Shown here: positions 5,531-13,353 of the stretch, one piece after another
How positions within the stretch are numbered: position 1 is the first letter of the stretch
Layout of the letters: each line of letters begins with the position of its first letter
Assembly (NCBI GenBank): GCA_024640945.1
Contig: JAHEEA010000019.1
Location: 1-36,928 of the forward strand
Direction: 5' to 3'
DNA: 36,928 bases
From: Candidatus Methylopumilus sp.
Lineage (GTDB): Bacteria > Pseudomonadota > Gammaproteobacteria > Burkholderiales > Methylophilaceae
Position numbers and translations under genes: made by a program
The notes under the pieces: model-generated
The model's input: the letters and a program-made list of their open reading frames with translations, nothing else
Database searches by the model: none
Told to the model about the DNA's origin: nothing

Positions 5531-5809
5531 ATGTGCATTTGTACACCAAACATTAGAACGCCATTTTGCCCTAAATGCCCTTCTGCAATGGGTGGACGAT
5601 TTAAGCAGGAAAAACAAAATTTGCCACGTGAGGCAGAGCCTGTGTTGGCACAAATAAGCCAAATAAACAGCTTAGGTAAATCAGGTTGGCATGAGGTTGT
5701 TTACCATGACGGGCAAAACTGGAAGTCTTACGAAGCAAGCAAAACTTTTAATGATGGGGAAAGAGTTGTGCAATGGCGTTATGTGAACGAATTAATGCCA
5801 AGTGTATAA
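5531..5809 (+). CDS. Cassette 10: Cys-rich phage small protein
   Basis: 92 aa with an AGAGGT ribosome site. The N-terminus MCICTPNIRTPFCPKCPS is a frequent signature of small phage and prophage proteins (MCxCTPxxRTPFC); C2, C4, C13 and C16 may bind a metal. The C-terminal part (GWHEVVYHDGQNWKSYEAS ... VVQWRYVNELMP) looks like a small beta domain. The stop TAA lies within R'' (5807-5809). Confidence 0.72.
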   Translation: MCICTPNIRTPFCPKCPSAMGGRFKQEKQNLPREAEPVLAQISQINSLGKSGWHEVVYHDGQNWKSYEASKTFNDGERVVQWRYVNELMPSV

Positions 5810-5888
5810 CTCATTATTAGACACCTTTGCAGGTGTATAACACGTTTTCCATTGCGTAAGTTATTGAATTAACTACGCAATGAAAAAC
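5802..5888 (+). repeat. Terminal attC-like element J with strong hairpin
   Basis: R'' GTGTATAAC (5802-5810) matches the cassette 10 start 8/9. It is followed by a mini-unit TTAGACAC...GTGTATAAC (5817-5840) and a 15-base stem (5844-5858 with 5874-5888, one mismatch that is G-U on the minus-strand RNA). The expected R' is degenerate: GCAATGAAAAAC stands where others have GCAATGAGAGTTAG. It closes the array 9 bases before the tailspike stop. There is no U-run on either strand, so it is not a standard terminator. Confidence 0.65.
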
Positions 5889-5896
5889 AAACACAC

Positions 5897-8104
5897 CTAC
5901 AAAGTTGCTGTCACTGTATAGCCTGTTTCGCCAAAGCGATTCAATACAGTTGGATTATAGCGATACTCGACAGCCGTACCCGTAACCGCGTTATTGACAC
6001 GATAAATCATCCCTTGTACGCCTTTAACTGTACCGACTGGCGTACCAGTACCTGTTGCAACTAAGCAGCCATAGAAATTAACATTTGCATTAGTTGTTGC
6101 TGCATTAGCTAAAATCGGAATAACTGACGGCCTGAAAAAGCCAGATAGACTAATGCTAATTACTTCTGTCATCGTATTGAGCGACATGATCGCGCCGCCC
6201 GTCCATTTTTGAGGGTTTCTAATATCGACGTTGCAAGCGTAAGTCGGTTGATTTGATATTAAAATAACAGCAGTATTTCCCGATAATGAACCGCCATCTA
6301 GCACCACACTCCCCATTCTATTTGTTGTCATAAAATAGTCTAGTGCGGTTAATGCGCGACAATCAGCGATTGAAATTAAACGTGTAGCATCGGATGTGGC
6401 AACAGACGGCGTGATGTAGTAACCCGTTGTCACGCCTGAATCGACATCAAATGTGCTGTTTTTAATCTCGATGTATGCGCCTGCAACATCATGCCATACC
6501 TGAATATAATCAGCCTCGTCGATGTTCACCTTGCCTTCTGACACTTGGAAATGGCACTGGTCGAATTTAGCAAAACACCTCTGTATTCTGCTAATTTTTG
6601 CAAAATAACAGTTTGTGAAAAATCCCTTGACAGCGTAAAGATTGCATATCGGCAAACCTACACCATACGTGCCAAGCTGCCTTACATTCGTTGCTGTGAT
6701 GTTCGCCGTTACTGTATCACCTGCCAAATCCAATGCACCACGGCATAAAATGTTGTTCATATTCCATGTGTGTGTTGATACTGTGCCGAACGGCTCAGAC
6801 TCTAACGCATCGCAAGTAATATTGTTTAGGTTGCTTGATATAGTCGGAATACGTGAGAACTGAATATCTGCACGGGGTCTACGCGTACGGCCGTAACTAA
6901 TCCAGTTATTGATGTGCAATCGTTTAAACTGCACGTTCATGTAAAAGCCGTCACCGATGATTCCAGTCATATAGACATTATCAAAACTTACGCTCTCAGT
7001 TAATCCAGCCGAACCTGTCATCGCAACATTAGCGCAATGCTCGTATTTATATATTGACGACAGTTTTACAGTTGTCCCAACCGCAGGAGCGCGAAGGAAA
7101 GTTGCCGTCCAGTTTGGACTCACGCCCGTATGATCAACTTGTGGCTGTATCGACTCAACACCGCTTACAATCCACGATGCCGACAATTGAGATGTTGACG
7201 TGTAGTTAAACGCAACTGTCACACCATCACCTGCAAACGTTTGACCTTCGTCGATAGGGCAGTTTGCTTCATTGCCATCAAACATCAGGTCTTTAAAACT
7301 AAAACTATTACCGCTTGCTGTTTGCAATCTAAAAATAGATGACGAATCAACTAGCGTCGATGTTGCTTCTCGACGCAATACACTCGCTTTGCCGTCACCA
7401 TAAATCATTAGGCCTTGGTTTGCAGCATTGGCGATAGTACAGCCGCTAGTCGTGCCATTGTTTGCCAAAAAGTCATAAGTGCCAGCAGGGACATAGACAG
7501 AGCCTACGGCAGTAACCGCTGCCGCAGTACACAGATTAAATTGAGTACGGTTAACTGTGCCAGTTTGACTTGGCATAACGCCGAATTGACGAATATTAAA
7601 AATACTTTTATCAATCTGAACCCAACGACCTGCACCGCTAACCGCAGTTGGCTTAATGATAGAACCGCTATTATCAGTCGTTGTTAGTGTTGAATCCCAA
7701 TAAAAATCATTGCCGCCGCCATCACCATTAGCATAATAACCAAGTGTTTTGGCAATTGCGCCAGTGGCCGAACCAGACACGTTACGCAATGCCGCAATAG
7801 ATGCGAGTGATTGCGTAGATGATTGACTTGCCGATGTAATCGGGTCTTTGTCAAATTGGGTAGTGCCTGCAGCGTTTTTTAAGATAATGCGATAAGCGAC
7901 AGTATCATCAAGGTATAAGTCACACTCGCCGTCACTGTTAAGCACTATCGGGTTGGTGTTGGCTGTACCCGTTGATGTGCTGTACGTTGTTGCAGGTGTC
8001 GTTGTACCCGTCAAATACGTGTACATCAAACCGCCAGCAAGTGGGCGATTCGTACCAGTGATGAAAAAGCGAGGCTTAAGCCACGGGGAAAGAGAGTATG
8101 CCAT
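5897..8104 (-). CDS. Tailspike
   Basis: 735 aa, last gene of the late operon. Residues about 1-95 resemble the P22-type head-binding domain: SPWLKPRFFITGTNRPLAGG, then YTYLTGTTTPATTYSTSTGT, then a segment ending DLYLDDTVAYRIILKNAAG. From about residue 170 the sequence (FNIRQFGVMPSQT..., VGSVYVPAGTYDF) enters a long region typical of a right-handed beta-helix receptor-binding domain. The spike attaches to the tail hub and recognises the host surface; enzymatic cleavage is likely but I see no clear catalytic motif. Its start overlaps the stop of the upstream gene (TAATG). Confidence 0.9.
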   Translation of the reverse strand: MAYSLSPWLKPRFFITGTNRPLAGGLMYTYLTGTTTPATTYSTSTGTANTNPIVLNSDGECDLYLDDTVAYRIILKNAAGTTQFDKDPITSASQSSTQSLASIAALRNVSGSATGAIAKTLGYYANGDGGGNDFYWDSTLTTTDNSGSIIKPTAVSGAGRWVQIDKSIFNIRQFGVMPSQTGTVNRTQFNLCTAAAVTAVGSVYVPAGTYDFLANNGTTSGCTIANAANQGLMIYGDGKASVLRREATSTLVDSSSIFRLQTASGNSFSFKDLMFDGNEANCPIDEGQTFAGDGVTVAFNYTSTSQLSASWIVSGVESIQPQVDHTGVSPNWTATFLRAPAVGTTVKLSSIYKYEHCANVAMTGSAGLTESVSFDNVYMTGIIGDGFYMNVQFKRLHINNWISYGRTRRPRADIQFSRIPTISSNLNNITCDALESEPFGTVSTHTWNMNNILCRGALDLAGDTVTANITATNVRQLGTYGVGLPICNLYAVKGFFTNCYFAKISRIQRCFAKFDQCHFQVSEGKVNIDEADYIQVWHDVAGAYIEIKNSTFDVDSGVTTGYYITPSVATSDATRLISIADCRALTALDYFMTTNRMGSVVLDGGSLSGNTAVILISNQPTYACNVDIRNPQKWTGGAIMSLNTMTEVISISLSGFFRPSVIPILANAATTNANVNFYGCLVATGTGTPVGTVKGVQGMIYRVNNAVTGTAVEYRYNPTVLNRFGETGYTVTATL

Positions 8105-10395
8105 TATTGATTAGCCTCTTGTTGTTGCAATGCGTTGAGATAGTTTTGCAATGTGAATACTCCGCCCTGTGTCGCAGGCATTAGCCGTCTGTTTTGTGCG
8201 GCACTTGCATCAACCGCCCTTTGTGCTGATAAGTCACGCAACGCGCCTAATGTTCGCGCCCTTGCATCAAATTGCGGGTCAATGGCTCTATTAGTGTTTA
8301 GCGCACGATTAGCAGCCTCAGCTTGCTGTTCTGCCATCTTATTAGCGGCATTTGCGCCTTTACCAATAATGCCGCCAACGACAGGTATTTTTCTGCCTTG
8401 ATTGCCGAGTATGTCGATAATCATTCTTGCCATTTTGGCATTCTCAGGCGCACTACCGAATGATTTTGTACCCTGTGGCGATGAGCTTAATTCTTTCCAT
8501 GTGCGCTGTAGCAACATGACTCTATCGGCAGTAGGTTTGCCATAAATCATGCTTAACTTGTCATAGCCAACATTATCAATATAACGAATCATCTTTGCAG
8601 GTGAACCTTGCTCTAAACGATTAACGCCAGCGTTTAACTGCATATTGCTAAACACTTCATTACGCATTTCTTGCGCTAGTTGTGCGCGTGTTAAGTCTCG
8701 CTGTTGAGCGTTCATTCTTGCCCATAAAGGCGAAAATTCTTCCTTAGATGTGTGCTTAATGATGCCATCGAATAGGTCTTTATTATCCAATCGATAAACA
8801 CCTTGATAATCCTTTTCTTGAGCGAATACTTTATCTAGTAATGGCTGTTCCCACTTTTTACCTTGCACAATACGACCAATGCGAGCTTTAGTGTATAGTG
8901 GTGCAGGTGAATTAGGATTAGCTTCCATTTTGTTCAATACGCCGCGAATACTATTCAATTGCGCCTGTGTAGCATTATCCACATTTTCCCATTTAGAATT
9001 GACAATCTGGCGCAGTGTTGCCAGCTCTTGCATGGTCAACTCTTTAGGCTTGTTTTGCGCGTTTACGTTTTTAGCAGACGGGAAAAACACCTCATCTTTG
9101 CCAATTACTTTTAGGTATTCACGCACAGGTGAATCAACTTTAGTAACGGCAAAAGATTCAGGCTGTTTAAGCATTGCTGCCAATTCATCGGCATTAGTTA
9201 AAATAGTGCCTTCATTCTTAGCAGCCACATTATATAAGTTTGATGTTCTGTTTTCGGCAACTGCTTTTTCTGCACCTAAACCTTTTCTGATAGTTTGGCC
9301 GTATTGTGGCGTAGGCATAGCTTGCACGTTATCAGGTGCTAAACCTAAAATACTACGCTCTAAATTCTGATTGTTTGCAACGTTAGCTAGTCGTAATTGT
9401 TCGCCTTCAGGATGTAACATTAACGAGTTTTGTACGCTAAAATCTTCTGATTGCCCTGTAACGTCGGCACGAGTAGGAATAAACTTTTGATACTCTAATA
9501 ATGCCTTACGAGCCACTTGTACAGGCGTTAAGTCGCTGCCTAATCGCAAAGCATCATCGGCACTAGCAGCCATGCGCCGTTGTACTTCTGTATTTAACTC
9601 TCCCCACTTAAATCCCATTTCAGCCGCGCCTTGCTGTGCAATCTTGACAGCATCAGGATTAGCAGGGTTAGGCATGGAGTTTGGCAAATCTAAAGCGGGT
9701 GTAGGTGGTTGAGTGGGTCGCAAGCTGCTAATGATAGCAGAAGGGTCAACCTCAGTACCCAAGATAGCCGATGTTTTTGGGAATCTAGCATTTGCTGTAG
9801 CAATGACGTTAGATTTCGCATTGTTGATAGCGTTAATACCACGATTTACCCCTTGTGATAGTGCTTGTGTGGCTTGTGGTGCAATACGGTTTGACGCGCC
9901 TGCAATAGCTCGACCTGTGGCATTAATCATTGGAGGCAATGCAACACCAGCAGCCGCACCCATAGCTGTGTTAGCGGCTCTTGATTCGCCTGTGGCTGTT
10001 GGCTGTGCTGCACCAAACAAACCGCCGACAACAGCACGATTAGCGATTGGATTGTTAATCATTGGCACTTTCATCGGCATAGCTAAACCGACAGCAGTTT
10101 GACCTGTAAACGAACCTAAACCTCCTGCACCTGTGGCCATTAAATCAGCGTCTTGGCGTTTCATCTCATCAATTTGTTGTTGAGAATAAGCACCTGACAA
10201 CTGACCTAAACCGCGTGGTATTTGCATCATTCCTTGACCAACACCCGCTAAAAACTTTTGACCGCCCGACATATCATCAGTGGCTTTAGGCCGCTTTAAT
10301 TCAGCAGTGTATTGTTGTTTAACTGACTCCATAGGGTATTCAATGACGTAGCCGTCTTTACGATTAGCTTTTGGCAACTCAATAATATAAGCCAT
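8104..10395 (-). CDS. DNA ejection protein, gp16-position
   Basis: 763 aa. The N-terminus (about 40-110) has GGQKFLAGVGQGMMQIPRGLG and a Gly/Ala-rich segment near ADLMATGAGGLGSFTGQTAVGLAMPM; the rest is helical, Gln/Ala/Asn-rich, ending QNYLNALQQQ. This is the usual look of internal virion proteins ejected with DNA. It stands where P22 has gp16, just before the tailspike, and is probably part of the trans-envelope channel. It is longer than P22 gp16 (609 aa). Both ends overlap neighbours by the TAATG arrangement. Confidence 0.75.
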   Translation of the reverse strand: MAYIIELPKANRKDGYVIEYPMESVKQQYTAELKRPKATDDMSGGQKFLAGVGQGMMQIPRGLGQLSGAYSQQQIDEMKRQDADLMATGAGGLGSFTGQTAVGLAMPMKVPMINNPIANRAVVGGLFGAAQPTATGESRAANTAMGAAAGVALPPMINATGRAIAGASNRIAPQATQALSQGVNRGINAINNAKSNVIATANARFPKTSAILGTEVDPSAIISSLRPTQPPTPALDLPNSMPNPANPDAVKIAQQGAAEMGFKWGELNTEVQRRMAASADDALRLGSDLTPVQVARKALLEYQKFIPTRADVTGQSEDFSVQNSLMLHPEGEQLRLANVANNQNLERSILGLAPDNVQAMPTPQYGQTIRKGLGAEKAVAENRTSNLYNVAAKNEGTILTNADELAAMLKQPESFAVTKVDSPVREYLKVIGKDEVFFPSAKNVNAQNKPKELTMQELATLRQIVNSKWENVDNATQAQLNSIRGVLNKMEANPNSPAPLYTKARIGRIVQGKKWEQPLLDKVFAQEKDYQGVYRLDNKDLFDGIIKHTSKEEFSPLWARMNAQQRDLTRAQLAQEMRNEVFSNMQLNAGVNRLEQGSPAKMIRYIDNVGYDKLSMIYGKPTADRVMLLQRTWKELSSSPQGTKSFGSAPENAKMARMIIDILGNQGRKIPVVGGIIGKGANAANKMAEQQAEAANRALNTNRAIDPQFDARARTLGALRDLSAQRAVDASAAQNRRLMPATQGGVFTLQNYLNALQQQEANQ

Positions 10396-11858
10396 TATTT
10401 AGAACCTCCGACTGGAATCCATTTAGAGCCGTTAAAAACATACTCAGGCTTTCCAGTTTGCGCGTTTTTGGCAACTGCTCCCTTTGGAGCTGTAGCAGGC
10501 AATTCACTTAGTGTATCGCCGTGGTTAATTTTACCGCTAGACTCAAACTGTTTTAAAAAATCTTTAGTCTGTGAATCCTTCGGTAAATAGCCATTTTGTT
10601 GCAAGAAGTTTTCTTTAAATGCTAATTCAGCCTCACCCAACTTCATGGCTTTTTCAGCTGTTAGTCTTATTTCACGGTTTGCTGTACCTGATTTTGACAC
10701 TTGTGGAATGCCACGACCATACATTTTTCCTTCAAAGTCGGATGTTGCACCACTTCCAGCAGGTCGCATTTGTGGTGTTAATCTTGCCTCGATGGCCTCC
10801 ATTTCCTGCTTGTCTGCATTAAATGTCATCGGATTATATTTGTCGTTTAGTCCGCCAGTTCCTGTGCGCTGATTTAACTCACCAAAACGCTGCATATCTC
10901 GTAAGTTTGCCCTTCCTCGTGCTACAGAATCGCGCAACTCTTGTAGTGCGGCATTGTCTTTGATTGCGACAGTGGCCTTTAACTTTTCGCGCTCTTTAGG
11001 ATTAACAACTTTTTCCCATGGCGCATTTGGGTCAATAGCGTTATCAGATGATTCAACACCAACCTTTGCGCGTTCAATCTCAATCTTTTGTTGTCCTTGA
11101 TACAATTCTTTAGCATCTTTGTCTTGTTCGGCTCTAAATTTACGCTCTTGAAAGTCGCGCTCTAGTTTGTCTTTTTGCGTCAAAACATCAGGCTTAACAG
11201 TGGTAGTACCTTGAGTTCCGAAAGCAACCTCTCGCCCTGCCTTCGTCATTACACGAGTTCCGACAAAGTTACCTTGTGCGTCATAAGTAGGGTAAGGATT
11301 GCCGACAGGTGCATTTTGTTCGCGTTCTGCTACACGTTGTTGTTGCATAGCCTGTGAGTATTTAAACGCGCTATCAATATCACCAACCTGTAGTGCACGT
11401 TTAGCGGCAATCTGTAGTTGCTCAAGATAGCTAGGCTCACGACCTGCAACAGCTTGTTGCGTAACTTCTCCGCCACCCAATTGATAGTTGCCATTCATCA
11501 AGTCCTCACCGAAAGCTTGAGGCTGTGGCATTTGTTGGCCTTGTTCAGACATCAATACGCCAGTCATACCGTTAGGCATTTGCCCTTGCCGTGGGGCTTG
11601 CTGATAGGTCATCGGTGCGTACTGTGCAGGCGTACCGCTTTGAATCCCTGCCAAGTCTGAAGCGATGCCCATTTGCATAGCTTTCTCTTGCTTGCGTTTT
11701 TCTTTGGCAATATCGTAATCTTCACGCAATTTCTGCATTTCAAAACGATGCTTCTCTAATGCTGCGCCGTTTTGTTGCGCTTGCATGAGAATGGATGCAG
11801 GGTCAAACGTAGTGCGTTGAGCTTGTAACGGAATGCTTGGGTCAATTTGAAAGGCCAT
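10395..11858 (-). CDS. Internal virion/ejection protein, gp20-position
   Basis: 487 aa, close to P22 gp20 (471 aa) and in its position. It is low in hydrophobic segments and rich in Gln, Lys and Glu: helix EKHRFEMQKLREDYDIAKEKRKQEKA near residues 35-65, Met/Gln-rich linker about 85-130, and a helical C-terminal half. Probably packaged in the head and ejected with the genome. Function is assigned by position and composition rather than by a clear motif. Confidence 0.7.
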   Translation of the reverse strand: MAFQIDPSIPLQAQRTTFDPASILMQAQQNGAALEKHRFEMQKLREDYDIAKEKRKQEKAMQMGIASDLAGIQSGTPAQYAPMTYQQAPRQGQMPNGMTGVLMSEQGQQMPQPQAFGEDLMNGNYQLGGGEVTQQAVAGREPSYLEQLQIAAKRALQVGDIDSAFKYSQAMQQQRVAEREQNAPVGNPYPTYDAQGNFVGTRVMTKAGREVAFGTQGTTTVKPDVLTQKDKLERDFQERKFRAEQDKDAKELYQGQQKIEIERAKVGVESSDNAIDPNAPWEKVVNPKEREKLKATVAIKDNAALQELRDSVARGRANLRDMQRFGELNQRTGTGGLNDKYNPMTFNADKQEMEAIEARLTPQMRPAGSGATSDFEGKMYGRGIPQVSKSGTANREIRLTAEKAMKLGEAELAFKENFLQQNGYLPKDSQTKDFLKQFESSGKINHGDTLSELPATAPKGAVAKNAQTGKPEYVFNGSKWIPVGGSK

Positions 11859-12937
11859 TATTTACCCCACTTGCTCATGCCGTATAAGTTTGTCAGGCTG
11901 TTTAGCGTGCCATTTAGTGCATTGGCATTAGCAGCATAACCGCTTGCCCTTGCGTTGGCTTGTTGGCCTAAAATACCTGTCTGTGCGTTTGATAAGTTGC
12001 CAAACGTATTACTGGCGTTATTAGCGTACTGACTACCAGCTTGCGCCATAGAACCTGCCGCTTGTTGACCACCTTGTGATAAACCCGCTAAACGGTTGTA
12101 ATAGTCGCCAAACTCACTATTTGCGCGATTGTATTGCTTGTCGTATTCTTGACTTGCCAAACCTTGACCGTATTGTTGGCTTGCCTTCATTTGTGCGCCA
12201 CTATAGCCCATGCCGCGTGCCGCAGCAGAGTTATCTAATGCGCGTTGACCTTGTTGCAGTTGGAATTGATAAGCAGGGTTTGAAGTGTCGAATTTACCGC
12301 CTGCTAAACCTTTACTTGCCAAATAACTGTCAAATGGGTTATTTAAAAAACCGCCGCTTTGTGATGTGCCGCTTGGTTTTGATATGGCTTGCCGCCCATT
12401 GAGCAAATATCGAGTCGGTGATTTTTGCGCTGTTTGATTACGCATCAAGTCGCCTAACCGATTAATACCCCATGTCCCTTGCTCTAGGTACGGCTTATAG
12501 TCGGCTTGTTGTTTTTCCCAAATCTGACGTTGGAGTTCTAACTGCTTATCGGCAGACTCTTTTTCTAATAATGCAGCACGATCACCCGCCGCTATTTGAG
12601 CATCAACACCCTTACTCGCTTGATTAGCACCATAAAGACCTGCACCGATTGAGCCTAAGCCCATTAGCGTATTGCCTAAACCTAATCCACCAGCCGCACC
12701 TGCGCCACCTGCCGCAGCACTGCCAGCACCTAACGCACCCAAGCCGCCGCTTAACGCCATACCGCCACTAAGCAAAGCACCGCCACCAGCCATTAAAGCT
12801 TGGTTTTCAGGTGTAAAAGGAATCATTGCGGCAATCAAAGGATTCTCACGCCGCGTATCGTCAAGATTAGATAAATTGCTTTTTACGCTATCCTCTACGT
12901 TTCTAATATCATTCCATCTATCACTAAGCCAGCCCAT
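11858..12937 (-). CDS. Ejection/DNA-transfer protein, gp7-position
   Basis: 359 aa. Residues about 50-110 form a Gly/Ala-rich hydrophobic block (GGALLSGGMALSGG, then AGLYGANQAS), followed by a coiled-coil part (EKESADKQLELQRQIWEKQ) and a Gln/Ala/Tyr-rich region with AAARGMGYSGAQMKA. The pattern is shared by many podoviral internal proteins that insert into the envelope on DNA entry. It matches the P22 gp7 slot but is longer (P22 gp7 229 aa). Confidence 0.75.
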   Translation of the reverse strand: MGWLSDRWNDIRNVEDSVKSNLSNLDDTRRENPLIAAMIPFTPENQALMAGGGALLSGGMALSGGLGALGAGSAAAGGAGAAGGLGLGNTLMGLGSIGAGLYGANQASKGVDAQIAAGDRAALLEKESADKQLELQRQIWEKQQADYKPYLEQGTWGINRLGDLMRNQTAQKSPTRYLLNGRQAISKPSGTSQSGGFLNNPFDSYLASKGLAGGKFDTSNPAYQFQLQQGQRALDNSAAARGMGYSGAQMKASQQYGQGLASQEYDKQYNRANSEFGDYYNRLAGLSQGGQQAAGSMAQAGSQYANNASNTFGNLSNAQTGILGQQANARASGYAANANALNGTLNSLTNLYGMSKWGK

Positions 12938-12990
12938 AAGTCACCTCTCTGTCATCACGACAGTAAATATCACTATTTATAGCATAAATA

Positions 12991-13353
12991 TCAGTTAAAC
13001 ACGAACAACAAATCAGCAGCAGTACTGCCAACAATATCGACAGTCAATCCAGTGTTAAAATCAATGTTGTATGTTGTCTCACCGTAGTTTGTATCAGTGT
13101 TTAACGTGATTATTGGCGTTCCTGTCACTGATAAAGCATCATAGACATTGCAGACGCTACCGCCTGTACTTTTGATATTTACACAAATACTTTTAATCGT
13201 GCCTTTTCCAGACTTTAGTGTTTTCGTTGATATTGTAGAAATATGGACGTGTGGTACAACATAGAAAATTGATTGCCACATGCCATAAAGCCATGTTTTC
13301 AATGCTCTGGTATTTGTTAAATCTAAATTTGCAGGACTGGCAACCTTACTCAT
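12991..13353 (-). CDS. Small virion-type protein, unknown
   Basis: 120 aa between the gp10-like hub and the ejection genes, overlapping the hub gene by 4 bases. It starts MSKVASPANLDLTNTRALKTWLYG and then turns into a beta-rich Thr/Ser/Asn segment ending in VGSTAADLLFVF. P22 encodes its tail needle (gp26) near this point, but there is no long coiled coil here, so that identity is not supported. It may be a minor head or tail accessory protein. Confidence 0.6.
   Translation of the reverse strand: MSKVASPANLDLTNTRALKTWLYGMWQSIFYVVPHVHISTISTKTLKSGKGTIKSICVNIKSTGGSVCNVYDALSVTGTPIITLNTDTNYGETTYNIDFNTGLTVDIVGSTAADLLFVFN

Larger units (their letters stand above)
2107..5890 (+). mobile_element. Array of ten integron-type gene cassettes without an integrase
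   Basis: Ten units, each with one small gene in the same direction, begin at 2108, 2536, 2867, 3299, 3600, 3959, 4285, 4669, 5119 and 5506. All begin TTAG or TTAT after a G, and all end in an RYYYAAC-like box near the gene stop. Comparing 9 bases, the 3' box is complementary to the unit's own 5' end in 9, 9, 8, 9, 8, 9, 9, 8, 7 and 8 positions, but to the adjacent downstream R' in only about 5-7 (9 for the first site). Inner arms (L''/L') are complementary within each site but differ between sites. These are the defining properties of integron attC arrays. No tyrosine recombinase is encoded in the genome, so a host IntI acting in trans is the likely engine. Ancient origin with present inactivity is the alternative. 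Confidence 0.82.

Noticed and set aside
5844-5888. Strong hairpin between converging genes as a terminator
   Set aside because: No U-run follows on either strand and half of it recurs inside site C; treated as the end of the cassette array.
2400-5890. Regularly spaced repeats suggesting a CRISPR array
   Set aside because: Repeats are imperfect and long, flank genes rather than short spacers, and have paired inner arms and G^TT boxes; no cas genes are present.
12991-13353. Tail needle (gp26-like) by position
   Set aside because: Only 120 aa, beta-rich and without the long trimeric coiled coil of the needle.
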